Numbered from the stretch's first letter, positions 15,060 to 24,698 are shown. The stretch is DNA of 36,915 nucleotides from an uncultured Butyricimonas sp. (GCA_944320555.1 CALUHX010000029.1:1-36915), one strand, 5' to 3'. A program made the numbers and translations. The notes: generated from the sequence alone by a model not told the origin.

Positions 15060-16619
15060 ATGACAAATCAAGATAAAGTCAAGGAATTAATTGACTTACG
15101 CGCGAAAGCGAAACTGGGGGGTGGAGAGAAACGCATCGACTCCCAGCACAAGAAAGGGAAATACACGGCGCGCGAGCGCATCGCCATGCTGGTGGACGAG
15201 AACAGCTTCGAGGAGTTTGACATGTTCGTCACTCACCGTTGCCACAACTTCGGCATGGAGAAGACATCGTTCCTCGGGGACGGCGTGGTTACCGGCCAGG
15301 GGACCGTCAACGGACGGCTGGTGTTCGTGTTCGCACAAGACTTCACCGTGTTCGGAGGCGCCCTTTCCGAGACGCTGGCACAAAAGATTTGCAAGGTGAT
15401 GGACAAGGCCATGAGCGTGGGAGCGCCCGTAATCGGGCTGAACGACTCCGGCGGCGCCCGTATCCAGGAGGGAGTGAACTCTTTGGCCGGATACGCCGAG
15501 ATTTTCGAGCGCAACATTTTGGCTTCCGGGGTCATTCCTCAGATTTCAGCCATTTTCGGCCCGTGCGCCGGCGGAGCCGTGTACTCTCCCGCATTGACGG
15601 ATTTCATCCTGATGTCCGACAAGACTTCCTACATGTTTGTCACCGGACCGAAAGTGGTGAAGACCGTGACGGGCGAGGACATCACGACGGAGGAGCTGGG
15701 CGGCGCCGAGATTCATTCCACGAAGTCCGGAGTTTGCCATTTCCTGGCCGCCAACGAGGAGGAAGGAATCGCATTAATCCGCGACCTGCTCTCCTACCTG
15801 CCTTCCAACAATCTGGAGGAGGCTCCGATGATTGTCTGCAACGACCCCATCGACCGTCTGGAGGACAAATTGAACAGCATCATTCCGGACAATCCGAACC
15901 TGCCGTACAACATGATGGAAGTCATCGAGGGAATCGTGGACAACGGGAAGTTCCTGGAGGTGCACCAACATTACGCCCGGAACATCATCGTGGGATTCGC
16001 GCGGATGGGCGGCCGCTCAATCGGCATCATCGCCAACCAGCCGAGTTTCTACGCCGGCGTGCTCGACATCGAGGCCTCGCGGAAGGCGGCCCGTTTCGTG
16101 CGCTTCTGCGACTGCTTCAACATTCCTATCCTGACGCTGGTGGACGTGCCGGGATTCTTGCCGGGACGCATTCAAGAATACGGCGGAATCATCACGAACG
16201 GAGCGAAACTGCTGTTCGCTTACGGAGAAGCCACCGTACCGAAAGTGACCGTGACGCTGCGTAAGTCCTACGGAGGAGCGCACGACGTGATGTCATGCAA
16301 GCAATTGCGCGGCGACTGCAACTACGCTTGGCCGACGGCCCAAATCGCCGTGATGGGAGCCAAGGGAGCCATCGAAATCCTGTACGGCAAAGAGCTGGCC
16401 AACATAACCGATCCGGAAGAGAAGGCCAAGTTCATCGCCGAGAAAGAGAAGGAGTACAACGACACGTTCGCCAACCCGTACAAGGCCGCCTCTTACGGCT
16501 ACATCGACGACGTCATCGAGCCGCGCAACACGCGATTCCGCGTCATCCGGGCCTTCCAGTCCTTGCAGACGAAGCGCGTGACAAACCCAATGAAGAAACA
16601 TTCCAACATACCTTTATAA
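15060..16619 (+). CDS. mmdA: Methylmalonyl-CoA decarboxylase alpha subunit (carboxyltransferase)
   Basis: This 519-residue biotin-dependent carboxyltransferase has two crotonase-like halves. The acyl-CoA/biotin oxyanion motif [14 protein letters not shown] occurs near residue 125, [19 protein letters not shown] near 165, and [31 protein letters not shown] near 360. It moves CO2 from (S)- or (R)-methylmalonyl-CoA to the biotin carrier protein, releasing propionyl-CoA. On sequence alone it could also be a propionyl-CoA carboxylase beta chain. The adjacent gamma, biotin-carrier and membrane beta genes, and the absence of a biotin carboxylase gene, favour the sodium-pumping decarboxylase. A good AAAGGAA ribosome site precedes the ATG. 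Confidence 0.93.
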   Translation: MTNQDKVKELIDLRAKAKLGGGEKRIDSQHKKGKYTARERIAMLVDENSFEEFDMFVTHRCHNFGMEKTSFLGDGVVTGQGTVNGRLVFVFAQDFTVFGGALSETLAQKICKVMDKAMSVGAPVIGLNDSGGARIQEGVNSLAGYAEIFERNILASGVIPQISAIFGPCAGGAVYSPALTDFILMSDKTSYMFVTGPKVVKTVTGEDITTEELGGAEIHSTKSGVCHFLAANEEEGIALIRDLLSYLPSNNLEEAPMIVCNDPIDRLEDKLNSIIPDNPNLPYNMMEVIEGIVDNGKFLEVHQHYARNIIVGFARMGGRSIGIIANQPSFYAGVLDIEASRKAARFVRFCDCFNIPILTLVDVPGFLPGRIQEYGGIITNGAKLLFAYGEATVPKVTVTLRKSYGGAHDVMSCKQLRGDCNYAWPTAQIAVMGAKGAIEILYGKELANITDPEEKAKFIAEKEKEYNDTFANPYKAASYGYIDDVIEPRNTRFRVIRAFQSLQTKRVTNPMKKHSNIPL

Positions 16620-16629
16620 TAGAAGCGAT

Positions 16630-16974
16630 ATGACAATGTTAGCAATCAATTGGGGCTTTGCGCTCTTGGTCACGGTGGTGGGCATGGTGGTGGTGTTCTT
16701 ATTGCTTATCGTCTTGATCTGGATCATCAACTTACAAACGAGCATTATCCATGGCTCCAAGAAAAGCCCGAAACGGGTGGAGGCCAAGGTGGATTCCGCA
16801 GTGACGACGGAAGAGCACCCGACTCCCCACGAGCAGGCCGCCATCGCCATGGCCATGCACTTGTATTTTGACGCCCACGACGAGGAGCCTCACGTGATTA
16901 CCATCCAAGAAGTCGCAAGACGTTATTCACCTTGGAGCTCCAAAATTTACAGCATGAGAAATTTCACCAAGTAA
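16630..16974 (+). CDS. Sodium-pump decarboxylase gamma subunit (OadG family)
   Basis: This is a 114-residue protein with one N-terminal transmembrane helix (about residues 8-32, ALLVTVVGMVVVFLLLIVLIW). A polar stretch follows, and a C-terminal conserved part AAIAMAMHLYFDAHDEEPHVITI that is common in Bacteroidetes OadG-like subunits. It joins the carboxyltransferase to the membrane beta subunit and stabilises the complex. It lies 10 bases after mmdA and 13 before the biotin carrier gene. The assignment rests on size, topology and position, since the family is poorly conserved. Confidence 0.82.
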   Translation: MTMLAINWGFALLVTVVGMVVVFLLLIVLIWIINLQTSIIHGSKKSPKRVEAKVDSAVTTEEHPTPHEQAAIAMAMHLYFDAHDEEPHVITIQEVARRYSPWSSKIYSMRNFTK

Positions 16975-16987
16975 AAACAAAAGCACT

Positions 16988-17410
16988 ATGATAAACAAGT
17001 TTAAAATCACTATAGACGACAATGACTTCGAAGTCACGGTGAACGAGACCGAGCACAACAAAGCGAAAGTGGAAGTGAACGGCATATCCTATGACGTGCG
17101 CTACGAGAACAAAAGCACGGTGGCTTCCCCCCTCACCCGCAAGGTGGCAGGACCGGTAGCCCCGCAAGTGCAGGTGCAACAACCGACGACAACAACCCAG
17201 ACGACCATCAAGTCGCCGCTTCCTGGCACAATCTCGTCCATCAACGTGAAAGTGGGCGACGAAGTAAAACGGGGCGACACGCTTATCGTAATGGAAGCCA
17301 TGAAAATGGAGAACAACATCATGGCAAGCAGCAACGGCCAAGTGAAAGCGATTCATGTTACTGTCGGACAAAGTGTTTCACAAGACGACCCGCTCGTAGA
17401 CTTGGGTTGA
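16988..17410 (+). CDS. Biotin carrier subunit of the Na+-translocating decarboxylase
   Basis: This 140-residue protein carries the biotinyl domain at about 70-140. Biotin is attached to Lys106 in VMEAMKMENN, and SPLPGTISSINVKVGDEVKRGDTL precedes it as the usual hammerhead. Residues 1-45 form a small N-terminal domain like that of GcdC/MmdC-type carriers, joined by a Pro/Thr/Gln-rich linker (about 55-75) that gives the swinging arm mobility. It carries CO2 from the carboxyltransferase to the membrane beta subunit. No biotin ligase gene is nearby. Confidence 0.92.
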   Translation: MINKFKITIDDNDFEVTVNETEHNKAKVEVNGISYDVRYENKSTVASPLTRKVAGPVAPQVQVQQPTTTTQTTIKSPLPGTISSINVKVGDEVKRGDTLIVMEAMKMENNIMASSNGQVKAIHVTVGQSVSQDDPLVDLG

Positions 17411-17431
17411 TTCACCGTAAAATAGTTTGCA

Positions 17432-18697
17432 ATGAGACAGATAACAAAGTATCTTTTGGGGATGGCCGCCTTCATCGGGCTGTTTTTCGTCCCCTTTGCT
17501 GCGGGAGCGGAAGAAATAGACTTGGCCGAGAAGATGACCAAATTCGTGAACGACACGGGTTTCGCCAAGATTGGAGGCGAGAATTGGACTTGCATCATCA
17601 TGATTTTGCTGTCGTGCGTGTTGCTCTATCTCGCCATCGTGAAAAAGTTCGAGCCACTGCTGCTACTGCCCATCGCATTCGGAATGTTGCTTTCCAACCT
17701 TCCGGGAGCGGGCATGTTCCATGCCGAGTTTTTCGAAGGCGGTCAAGTGCATTGGGAATCTTTCCGGAACGCAAGCAACGCGGGCATTCTGGACTACCTC
17801 TATTTAGGTGTGAAAGCGGGACTCTACCCGTGTATCATCTTCATCGGGGTGGGCGCCATGACGGACTTCGGTCCGCTGTTGGCCAATCCGAAAAGCTTCC
17901 TTTTGGGAGCCGCCGCACAAATCGGAATCTTCGTGACCTTCTTGGGTGCGTTGGCGTTGGGATTCACATTCCCACAGGCAAGTTCCATCGGCATCATCGG
18001 TGGAGCCGACGGCCCGACCGCCATTTATTTGACATCCAAACTGGCTCCTGAATTGTTAGGCCCGATCGCCATCGCCGCCTACTCGTACATGGCGCTGGTT
18101 CCCGTCATCCAGCCGCCCATCATGAGAGCGTTAACGACGAAAAAAGAGCGCGAGATTGTAATGACACAATTGCGCAAAGTGTCCAAGACCGAGAAGATCA
18201 TCTTCCCCATCGTGGTGACAATTTTCGTGTCGTTGCTGTTGCCTTCCGCAGCCTCCTTGATCGGCTGCTTGATGCTCGGCAACTTGATGCGCGAGTGCGG
18301 GGTGGTTGACCGCTTGAGCAAAACGGTGCAAAACGAATTGATGAACATCACGGTGATTTTCTTGGGAATCTCCGTGGGCGCCACGGCCACTGCCGACGCT
18401 TTCCTGAACTTCCAGACTTTGGGAATCCTTTGCCTGGGAGTCATCGCTTTCGGCTTGGGAACAGCAGGCGGCGTGCTTTTGGCCAAGTTCATGAACCTCT
18501 TTATGAAGAACAAGATCAATCCGCTTATCGGCTCCGCCGGAGTTTCCGCCGTGCCGATGGCCGCCCGTGTTTCCCAGAACGTGGGACAGGAAGCCAATCC
18601 AAGCAACTTCCTGTTGATGCACGCCATGGGACCGAACGTGGCCGGAGTAATCGGCTCCGCCGTTGCGGCCGGTATCCTCTTGTCTTTCATGGGATAA
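17432..18697 (+). CDS. Na+-translocating decarboxylase beta subunit (membrane carboxybiotin decarboxylase)
   Basis: This 421-residue polytopic protein belongs to the OadB/MmdB/GcdB family. About ten hydrophobic segments are visible, with an unusual N-terminal signal-like stretch and amphipathic region before the first conserved helix. Conserved family blocks include [42 protein letters not shown] (the sodium/carboxybiotin-site motif with Asp in GADGPT) and [12 protein letters not shown] near residue 310. It decarboxylates carboxybiotin using a periplasmic proton and exports Na+, conserving the energy of methylmalonyl-CoA decarboxylation. It is the last gene of the operon; a strong terminator follows at 18715. 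Confidence 0.95.
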   Translation: MRQITKYLLGMAAFIGLFFVPFAAGAEEIDLAEKMTKFVNDTGFAKIGGENWTCIIMILLSCVLLYLAIVKKFEPLLLLPIAFGMLLSNLPGAGMFHAEFFEGGQVHWESFRNASNAGILDYLYLGVKAGLYPCIIFIGVGAMTDFGPLLANPKSFLLGAAAQIGIFVTFLGALALGFTFPQASSIGIIGGADGPTAIYLTSKLAPELLGPIAIAAYSYMALVPVIQPPIMRALTTKKEREIVMTQLRKVSKTEKIIFPIVVTIFVSLLLPSAASLIGCLMLGNLMRECGVVDRLSKTVQNELMNITVIFLGISVGATATADAFLNFQTLGILCLGVIAFGLGTAGGVLLAKFMNLFMKNKINPLIGSAGVSAVPMAARVSQNVGQEANPSNFLLMHAMGPNVAGVIGSAVAAGILLSFMG

Positions 18698-18714
18698 GAA
18701 ATAATTCACAACAA

Positions 18715-18751
18715 AAGGGAGTGTGTTTCTTTCAAGGGACACACTCTTTTT
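18715..18751 (+). terminator. Rho-independent terminator of the decarboxylase operon
   Basis: GAGTGTGT (18719-18726) pairs with ACACACTC (18739-18746), followed by TTTTT. The threonine aldolase start codon is only 20 bases beyond. Confidence 0.85.
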
Positions 18752-18770
18752 ACATTCAACACATACGATT

Positions 18771-19802
18771 ATGACAACAAAAGGATTTGGAAGCGACAAC
18801 TTCTCCGGCGTGCTGCCGGAAGTCTTCCGGGCATTGGAAGCCGCAAACACGGGACACGAACACTCGTATGGAGAGGACCGCTACACGGAAAAGGCCGTCG
18901 GCGACTTCAAACAACTGTTCGGGGAGGACATCGAGGTCTATTTCGTGTACAACGGAACAGGAGCGAACATCCTCAGCCTCTCGGCATTCTCGCAATCCTA
19001 CCATGCCGTCGTCTGCGCCGAAACGGCGCACATCAACGTGGACGAATGCGGAGCCATCGAACAACAGACGGGATGCAAGCTGCTCACCGTGGCCACCCCG
19101 GACGGCAAGTTGACCGTGGACCTGATTCGGCGACACATCCACGACTTCGGCAACCAGCACGCCGCACAGCCCCGCATGATATCCCTGACTCAATGCACGG
19201 AACTGGGCACGCTGTACACTCCAGAAGAATTGCGCACGATATGCGACTACGCCCATTCCCACGGCATGTACGTGCACATGGACGGAGCCAGGTTGGCGAA
19301 CGCAGTGGCCACCTTGGGCTGTTCTCCGGCCCGCATCACCAAAGAAGCGGGAATCGACGTGCTCAGTTTCGGGGGCACCAAAAACGGCATGATGTTCGGC
19401 GAGGCCGTAATCTTTTTCACCAAACCGACCATCAAAGAAGTAAAGTACGTCAGGAAACAAGCCATGCAACTGCACTCGAAATCCCGCTTCATCGCCGCCC
19501 AGTTCTCCGCCGTGTTACAAGACGACCTCTGGCTGAAAAGCGCAGCCCATGCCAACGCCATGGCCCGCAGACTGGCCAAGGAAGCCAGTCGGATACCCGG
19601 AGTGGAAATCATCCGGGAAGTGCAAGGCAACGAAGTGTTCGCCCGCATCCCGCGGGAACACATCGAGCGCCTGCAGGAAGCCTGTTTCTTCTATGTATGG
19701 AACGAGGCGAACGCCGAGGTCAGGTGGGTCTGCTCGTTCGACACCACGGAAGACGACATCCGCGACTTTGTGGCCTTGCTTCAAAAAGAACTGGCGGAAT
19801 GA
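18771..19802 (+). CDS. ltaE: Low-specificity L-threonine aldolase
   Basis: This 343-residue PLP enzyme of fold type I cleaves L-threonine (or allo-threonine) to glycine and acetaldehyde. The PLP lysine is Lys204 in LSFGGTKNGMM; Asp171 in HMDGARLANA binds the pyridine nitrogen; SDNFSGVLPEV and HEHSYGEDRYT at the N-terminus form the phosphate-site region. The frame is open upstream to 18723, but that lies in the terminator hairpin, so this ATG is preferred. The stop overlaps the start of mnmD (ATGA). Glycine made here can enter the glycine cleavage system encoded farther right in the window. Confidence 0.93.
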   Translation: MTTKGFGSDNFSGVLPEVFRALEAANTGHEHSYGEDRYTEKAVGDFKQLFGEDIEVYFVYNGTGANILSLSAFSQSYHAVVCAETAHINVDECGAIEQQTGCKLLTVATPDGKLTVDLIRRHIHDFGNQHAAQPRMISLTQCTELGTLYTPEELRTICDYAHSHGMYVHMDGARLANAVATLGCSPARITKEAGIDVLSFGGTKNGMMFGEAVIFFTKPTIKEVKYVRKQAMQLHSKSRFIAAQFSAVLQDDLWLKSAAHANAMARRLAKEASRIPGVEIIREVQGNEVFARIPREHIERLQEACFFYVWNEANAEVRWVCSFDTTEDDIRDFVALLQKELAE

Positions 19803-20515
19803 AAAGCCGGGAAATCATCCGCACGGAAGACGGAAGCGACACCTTGTATGTGCCGGAACTCAACGAATGCTATCATTCAATTCACGGCGCATTACAAGAA
19901 TCCGCACACATCTTCATCCGCAACGGCCTCGACACTTGCGGCGGGACAAACCTCCGCATTCTCGAGGCCGGCTTCGGCACAGGCCTCAACGCCTGTCTCA
20001 CATTGCTCCGCGCCGCAGAAACGGGAAAACGAATCGTGTACCATTCTTTCGAGAAATACCCGCTAAGCGGCGAGGAACTCTCCCGCCTGAACTACACAAA
20101 CCCCGCCAAAGAGAAAAACGCCGGGCTCTTCCTGCGCCTCCACGAGGCGCCCTGGAACGAGGAGGTGGAAATCAGTCCCGGCTTCCACTTGCACAAGCAT
20201 CTCGCCGATTTCAGCGAGGCGGAATTCCCGCCCCTTTTCGACCTTGTTTATTACGACGCCTTCGCACCGGATGTCCAGCCGCACTTGTGGAGCGAGGAAA
20301 TTCTGGGCAGATTTTGCCGAGCCTTGAAACCCGAAGGGACATTCGTCACGTATTGCGTGAAAGGAACAGTGAAACAAACCCTGCGCAACCTCGGCCTGAC
20401 AGTCAAACGCCTTCCCGGCCCTCCAGGGAAACGGGAAATGTTGCGGGCTACAAAGATTGGAATACCTCAAGAGAAAACGCCCCTTCCTCCGCCTTACGAC
20501 AAAAACAAAGCGTAA
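19799..20515 (+). CDS. mnmD: tRNA (mnm5s2U34)-methyltransferase, MnmD-type
   Basis: This 238-residue SAM-dependent methyltransferase lacks the fused MnmC oxidase half and so is the stand-alone MnmD form. Motif I is LEAGFGTGLNA near residue 60. The N-terminal NECYHSIHGALQESAHIFIRNGL and the later DLVYYDAFAPDVQPHLWSEE are hallmark blocks of the family, the latter with the catalytic Asp. It completes the methyl group of 5-methylaminomethyl-2-thiouridine at tRNA wobble position 34. It overlaps ltaE by four bases and lies 23 bases before the TIGR02757 gene. Confidence 0.9.
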   Translation: MKSREIIRTEDGSDTLYVPELNECYHSIHGALQESAHIFIRNGLDTCGGTNLRILEAGFGTGLNACLTLLRAAETGKRIVYHSFEKYPLSGEELSRLNYTNPAKEKNAGLFLRLHEAPWNEEVEISPGFHLHKHLADFSEAEFPPLFDLVYYDAFAPDVQPHLWSEEILGRFCRALKPEGTFVTYCVKGTVKQTLRNLGLTVKRLPGPPGKREMLRATKIGIPQEKTPLPPPYDKNKA

Positions 20516-20538
20516 AAACCATATCATAACCCTTAAGC

Positions 20539-21306
20539 ATGATGACCGACCAAGAACTCAAAGAATTGCTGGACGAAAAATACAGAGAATACTGCAAAGC
20601 GGACTTTTTCATTGAGACTGACCCCATTCAGATTCCGAAAATGTTCGAAGAGAAGGAAGACATCGAAATCTCCGGTTTCCTCGCCGCATCGCTGGCATGG
20701 GGACAACGCCCGACCATCATCAAGAAGTGCAAGGAATTGATGCGCCTTATGGACTACGCCCCGCATGACTTTCTAATGAATGCGGAGGAAAAGGATTACA
20801 GACGGTTTCAAATGTTCAAACACCGCACGTTCAACGCCTACGACTGCGCCTATTTCTTGCGCTCCCTGTCCAACATCTACCGTAACCACGGAGGCCTGGA
20901 GCAAGTATTCACACAAGCCTACCAGCAACACGGCGACATGTTCAAAACTCTCGGAGAATGGTACCGCATTTTCACGGAACTTCCCGCACAGCCGAGAGTG
21001 CTCCGCCATGTGGCCAATGTGGACAAAGGTTCCGCCGCAAAACGGGTGAACATGTATCTGCGCTGGATGGTCCGCCGGGAGGGGGAGGTCGATTTCGGAC
21101 TGTGGAAAGAGATTCCACCTTCCGCCCTCCTCATCCCGCTGGACATTCATACGGGCGAGACGAGCCGACAACTCGGTCTCCTCACCCGCAAACAAAACGA
21201 CCGGAAAGCCGTGGCGGAACTGACAGCCCGCCTTCGGGAATTCAATGCGGAAGACCCCATCCGTTACGACTTTTCCCTTTTCGGGTTAGGGGCGTTCCCC
21301 CAATGA
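20539..21306 (+). CDS. TIGR02757 (DUF2400) family protein
   Basis: This is a 255-residue protein of a conserved family with unknown function. Recognised blocks are IPKMFEEKEDIEISGFLAASLAWGQR near residue 30, RTFNAYDCAYFLRSL near 95, KGSAAKRVNMYLRWMVRR near 165 and PLDIHTGETSRQLGLLTRKQNDRKAV near 200. The last resembles part of a helix-hairpin-helix DNA glycosylase-like fold, but no activity has been assigned. A second ATG one codon downstream is equally possible as start. It probably shares an operon with mnmD. It converges on the DJ-1-like gene with a 34-base gap and no obvious terminator. Confidence 0.87.
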   Translation: MMTDQELKELLDEKYREYCKADFFIETDPIQIPKMFEEKEDIEISGFLAASLAWGQRPTIIKKCKELMRLMDYAPHDFLMNAEEKDYRRFQMFKHRTFNAYDCAYFLRSLSNIYRNHGGLEQVFTQAYQQHGDMFKTLGEWYRIFTELPAQPRVLRHVANVDKGSAAKRVNMYLRWMVRREGEVDFGLWKEIPPSALLIPLDIHTGETSRQLGLLTRKQNDRKAVAELTARLREFNAEDPIRYDFSLFGLGAFPQ

Positions 21307-21340
21307 CAACCACCGGTTCTCTCCCCGCCGACAAGGCCGG

Positions 21341-21892
21341 TCACGCCAACAACATTCCGGCGGCCACCTCTTTTGCGGCCTCCTCCGAAACAATCTTCTT
21401 CAAAATGGCCAGCCCGAAGCAAACCGCAAACCCGGGGCCTTTTCCCGTAATCAAGTTCCCATCCTCCACGACACCGTCTTCCCGCATGTCGGCATTCGGC
21501 AAATAACTCTCGAAACCGGGGTAGCAAGTCATTTTGTATTTACGGTCCATTTTCAAATTCCCCAGCACCAAAGCCGGAGCCGCACAAATGGCCGCCACGT
21601 TCCCGCCCAAATCAAAGTGACGTTGCAACCATCCTGTCAATTCCCGGCAATCGGCAAGGTTTTGCGCTCCCGGAAGTCCTCCCGGCAATATTAGGAAATC
21701 GGCCTCGCCACCAACCACATCTTTCAACAGACGGTCGGCCTTGACAGGAATCCCATGCGCGCCAACCACTTCAAGCCCCTCGGAAACAGAAACGGTTTCC
21801 ACGTCCACATTCCCGCGTCTTAAAACATCCACCACGGCCAAGGCTTCCACTTCCTCGAAACCTTCGGCCAAAAACAAAAATGATTTCTTCAT
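21341..21892 (-). CDS. DJ-1/PfpI-family protein (YajL/ThiJ-like)
   Basis: This 183-residue class I glutamine amidotransferase-like protein has the conserved Glu near residue 8-9 (LAEGFEEVEA) and the nucleophile Cys in NVAAICAAPALVLG, the DJ-1 nucleophile elbow. GGLPGAQNLADC and LITGKGPGFAV are family blocks. DJ-1 relatives act in deglycation or as oxidative-stress chaperones, but activities are disputed. Three ATGs are in frame (21919, 21898, 21892). AAAAG lies 7 bases before the one at 21892 and too close to the one at 21898, so 21892 is chosen. It follows the strong sigma-factor terminator and has its own short leader. Confidence 0.87.
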   Translation of the reverse strand: MKKSFLFLAEGFEEVEALAVVDVLRRGNVDVETVSVSEGLEVVGAHGIPVKADRLLKDVVGGEADFLILPGGLPGAQNLADCRELTGWLQRHFDLGGNVAAICAAPALVLGNLKMDRKYKMTCYPGFESYLPNADMREDGVVEDGNLITGKGPGFAVCFGLAILKKIVSEEAAKEVAAGMLLA

Positions 21893-21939
21893 AGGCATAC
21901 TTTTAAATATCTGCTCCAAACTTACGAAATAAATAAGAC

Positions 21940-21974
21940 AAAAAAAAGAGGCGCGTCTTACGACACGTCTCTCT
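21940..21974 (-). terminator. Terminator of the sigma factor gene
   Basis: On the minus strand a 13-bp stem (21962-21974 with 21945-21957, one mismatch and two wobbles) with a four-base loop is followed by eight T residues. It ends the rpoD transcript before the DJ-1-like gene. Confidence 0.85.
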
Positions 21975-21992
21975 TATGGATGTTTAAAATTA

Positions 21993-22853
21993 TCAACCTA
22001 AATACGCTTTCAACAACTTGCTGCGCGAGGAATGGCGCAAACGGCGAATCGCCTTCTCCTTAATCTGCCGAACGCGTTCCCGCGTCAGTCCGAATTTCTC
22101 GCCAATCTCTTCCAACGTCATTTCTTGGCATCCGATACCAAAGAAAAGTTTGATGATGTCGCGCTCGCGCTCGGTCAACGTGGCCAAGGCCCGCTCGACC
22201 TCCGTGGACAAAGACTCGTTCATCAATGTCTTGTCGGCGACAGGCGAATCGTCATTCACCAACACATCCAACAAGCTATTGTCCTCTCCTTCCACAAACG
22301 GAGCGTCCACCGAAATATGTCTGCCGGAAACCCGCAAGGTGTCAGCGATTTTCTCCGCCGGGATATCCAATATCTCCGCCAATTCCTCCGGTGAGGGGCG
22401 GCGTTCGTGCTCTTGCTCAAAACGGGCGTACGCCTTATTGATTTTATTCAAAGAACCGACCTGATTCAACGGCAAGCGGACGATACGCGACTGTTCCGCC
22501 AACGCCTGCAGAATGGATTGGCGAATCCACCACACTGCGTAGGAAATGAATTTGAATCCCCGAGTTTCGTCAAACTTCTCAGCCGCTTTGATCAAACCCA
22601 GATTACCCTCGTTAATCAAGTCCGGCAGGCTCAATCCTTGATTTTGGTATTGTTTTGCCACGGACACAACGAAACGCAGATTCGCACGAGTAAGCTTCTC
22701 CAACGCCCTTTGATCACCTTTCCGAATCCGTTGAGCAAGCTCCACTTCCTCTTCCACCGTAATCAATTCCTCTTTTCCAATCTCCTGCAAATACTTGTCG
22801 AGAGACGCACTCTCTCGGTTCGTTATTGATTTTGTTATCTTTAGCTGTCTCAT
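21993..22853 (-). CDS. rpoD: Primary RNA polymerase sigma factor, short Bacteroidetes form
   Basis: This 286-residue sigma-70 protein has no region 1.1 and no large nonconserved region, as in Bacteroidetes housekeeping sigma factors. Region 1.2 begins near residue 15 ([16 protein letters not shown]). Regions 2.1-2.4 cover about 55-125 ([30 protein letters not shown], then [15 protein letters not shown]). Region 3 covers about 135-200 and region 4 about 215-280 ([29 protein letters not shown]). It directs RNA polymerase to the TTG/TAnnTTTG promoters seen throughout the window. The gene is the only one in its transcript, ended by a strong terminator. A TACCTTTG box precedes it at 22887-22894. 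Confidence 0.95.
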   Translation of the reverse strand: MRQLKITKSITNRESASLDKYLQEIGKEELITVEEEVELAQRIRKGDQRALEKLTRANLRFVVSVAKQYQNQGLSLPDLINEGNLGLIKAAEKFDETRGFKFISYAVWWIRQSILQALAEQSRIVRLPLNQVGSLNKINKAYARFEQEHERRPSPEELAEILDIPAEKIADTLRVSGRHISVDAPFVEGEDNSLLDVLVNDDSPVADKTLMNESLSTEVERALATLTERERDIIKLFFGIGCQEMTLEEIGEKFGLTRERVRQIKEKAIRRLRHSSRSKLLKAYLG

Positions 22854-22886
22854 AATATACTAAATATTCTCCCCGAAAATATGCCG

Positions 22887-22894
22887 CAAAGGTA
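22887..22894 (-). promoter_or_regulatory. -7 box of the sigma factor gene
   Basis: TACCTTTG on the minus strand, 33 bases before the start. No TTG at standard spacing; one occurs only 14 bases upstream. Confidence 0.45.
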
Positions 22895-22953
22895 CGACTT
22901 TTTATTTACAATATCTATACTCTGAAATCGCTCTCCCGTCCAATTAACTTTTT

Positions 22954-24423
22954 TTAGTCCTGCGGCGACAAAGCGAAATATTCCACCCTTCCTTTGGGGG
23001 AAATCGTCGTCAATAGCACGCCTTCGTTCTCCGCCATTTTCAAGGCCCGGACCAAATCCTCCTTATCGTAAATGACCATATTGTTAATCTTCACGATAAT
23101 CGTCCCTTCCGACAATCCCAACGCCTTGAAAGGCCCGTTCTTCAACTCTGTGATTTTGACGCCCTTGTTAATGCCGTAACGGTAACGGTCCTCCCGACTC
23201 AACGACTCCACCGTGGCCCCCAAGATGCCTTCCGTGTGCCCGTCCACGACGGAAGTGTCGCCATAAGTGTTCTGCAACACCACGTCGAAATCTTTCAGCT
23301 TGCCGTCACGCTTGACCGTAATTTTCACCGTGGCGCCGGGATGATACTTGCCCAACTGCCCTTGAAACGCAGGCGCCGTGTTCACATCGATACCGTTTAT
23401 CTTCTTAATCACGTCCCCCTCTTTCAGACCGGCCTTGGCAGCGGCACCGCCCTCCACCGCCTCCACCACATAAATTCCGCCAATCTCATCCAGCCCCAAC
23501 TTCTTTACCACCTCGTCCGTCACTTCCACCATGCGGATACCGATGACGGCGCGTTGCACCATGCCGAATTCCTTCAAGTCGCCCACCACTTTCCGGGCAA
23601 TATTCGCCGGCACAGCGAAAGAATACCCCGTGTAGGAACCCGTGGGCGACTCGATAGCCGTGTTGATTCCTATCAATTCCCCACGCGCGTTCACCAACGC
23701 TCCACCACTGTTTCCAGGGTTCACCACAGCATCCGTCTGCAAGAAAGACTCGAGACTCATTTCCCTTCGGTTAATTCCCAACTCCCGCGCCTTGGCGCTA
23801 ATAATCCCGGCAGTGACCGTGGATGTCAAATTGTAAGGATTTCCCACGGCCAGCACCCACTCGCCCAACTCCACGTCGTCCGAGTTGGCGTATTCCAAAT
23901 AAGGCAGCCCAGTCTCCTCTATCTTCAACAGAGCGATGTCCGTATTGGGGTCAGTCCCCACAAGCGTGGCCTCATACTCCTTTTTGTTATTCAACGCAAC
24001 CGTGATTTTGTCGCTGTCTTCGATCACGTGGTTGTTCGTGATGATATATCCGTCCTCCGAAACAATGACTCCCGAACCGGAGCCCATCCGCTGCGGCACT
24101 TCCCGCGTGCGAGGAGCCGTGCCGTAGAAAAAGTCCAACAAAGGGTTGCTCATGTATTCCTGCCCCATCTGTACCGTTTTAACATGCACAACCGCCGGAA
24201 CTGTCTTTTTGGCAGCATAACGCAAGTCTACGCTTCCCGCTCCCGCAGCAGGTGTCTGGTTTCCCACGGCCAAAGCCGCAGGCTTGGCACTCACGGGTGA
24301 AGCGATTTCCCATTGCGAGACGGAGACATCCTTGTCACCTTGCAACGCATTCACGCCCAAAAAAGCGACACATCCTCCCGCAATGCCCAAACCTAATGTC
24401 AATAGTGTTTTCTTCATTGTCAT
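22954..24423 (-). CDS. Do/HtrA-family periplasmic serine protease (DegP/DegQ type)
   Basis: This 489-residue envelope protease-chaperone degrades or refolds misfolded exported proteins. An N-terminal hydrophobic segment (residues about 5-25) is a signal or anchor; a Cys at 18 sits in GIAGGC, so lipidation is possible but doubtful. The trypsin-like domain carries His132 (NNHVI), Asp162 (NTDIALLKI) and Ser239 (NPGNSGGALVN). The first PDZ domain covers about 285-385 (VIGIRMVEVT, KAGLKEGDVIKKING) and a second, more divergent one about 400-489 (VKITELKNGPFKALGLSEGTIIV). The first ATG is kept because AAAAGG lies 7 bases before it. Confidence 0.93.
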   Translation of the reverse strand: MTMKKTLLTLGLGIAGGCVAFLGVNALQGDKDVSVSQWEIASPVSAKPAALAVGNQTPAAGAGSVDLRYAAKKTVPAVVHVKTVQMGQEYMSNPLLDFFYGTAPRTREVPQRMGSGSGVIVSEDGYIITNNHVIEDSDKITVALNNKKEYEATLVGTDPNTDIALLKIEETGLPYLEYANSDDVELGEWVLAVGNPYNLTSTVTAGIISAKARELGINRREMSLESFLQTDAVVNPGNSGGALVNARGELIGINTAIESPTGSYTGYSFAVPANIARKVVGDLKEFGMVQRAVIGIRMVEVTDEVVKKLGLDEIGGIYVVEAVEGGAAAKAGLKEGDVIKKINGIDVNTAPAFQGQLGKYHPGATVKITVKRDGKLKDFDVVLQNTYGDTSVVDGHTEGILGATVESLSREDRYRYGINKGVKITELKNGPFKALGLSEGTIIVKINNMVIYDKEDLVRALKMAENEGVLLTTISPKGRVEYFALSPQD

Positions 24424-24566
24424 ATCTTTACCTTTTAATCGTCAAAACAATCAATCTTTTACGACAATAAAAGTAACAATATCTCTGCCAACCACACGTT
24501 AACAATCTCCTAATTAATATACCTTAACCGCCTTAACTCTATCTTGACATTCCCGGCAACCGCATG

Positions 24567-24601
24567 TATCCCGCCCTTTGCCGGCGGGCAGGAAAGGGAT
24601 A
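24567..24601. repeat. GC-rich palindrome in the spacer before the HtrA-type protease gene
   Basis: TATCCC (24567-24572) pairs with GGGATA (24596-24601), with nested GC-rich pairing (CCCGCC with GGCGGG at 24570-24575/24583-24588 as an alternative). It lies between the tnaA terminator and the protease gene. The remaining 24424-24566 region holds no clear promoter match. Confidence 0.4.
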
Positions 24602-24624
24602 GCTTGTGTTGATAGGCTACCCAA

Positions 24625-24663
24625 GAAAAACAAGCGGGGACTGCTTTATGCTCAGCCCCCGCT
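24625..24663 (-). terminator. Terminator of tnaA
   Basis: On the minus strand the stem formed by 24653-24663 and 24633-24643 is fully paired with one G-T wobble, and is followed by TTGTTTTTCTTG. In the plus-strand reading the same position would be an A-C mismatch, so it suits the minus transcript. Confidence 0.8.
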
Positions 24664-24698
24664 CTAGTATTTTGTCTTTTCAGTTCCTCAGACCCGCT

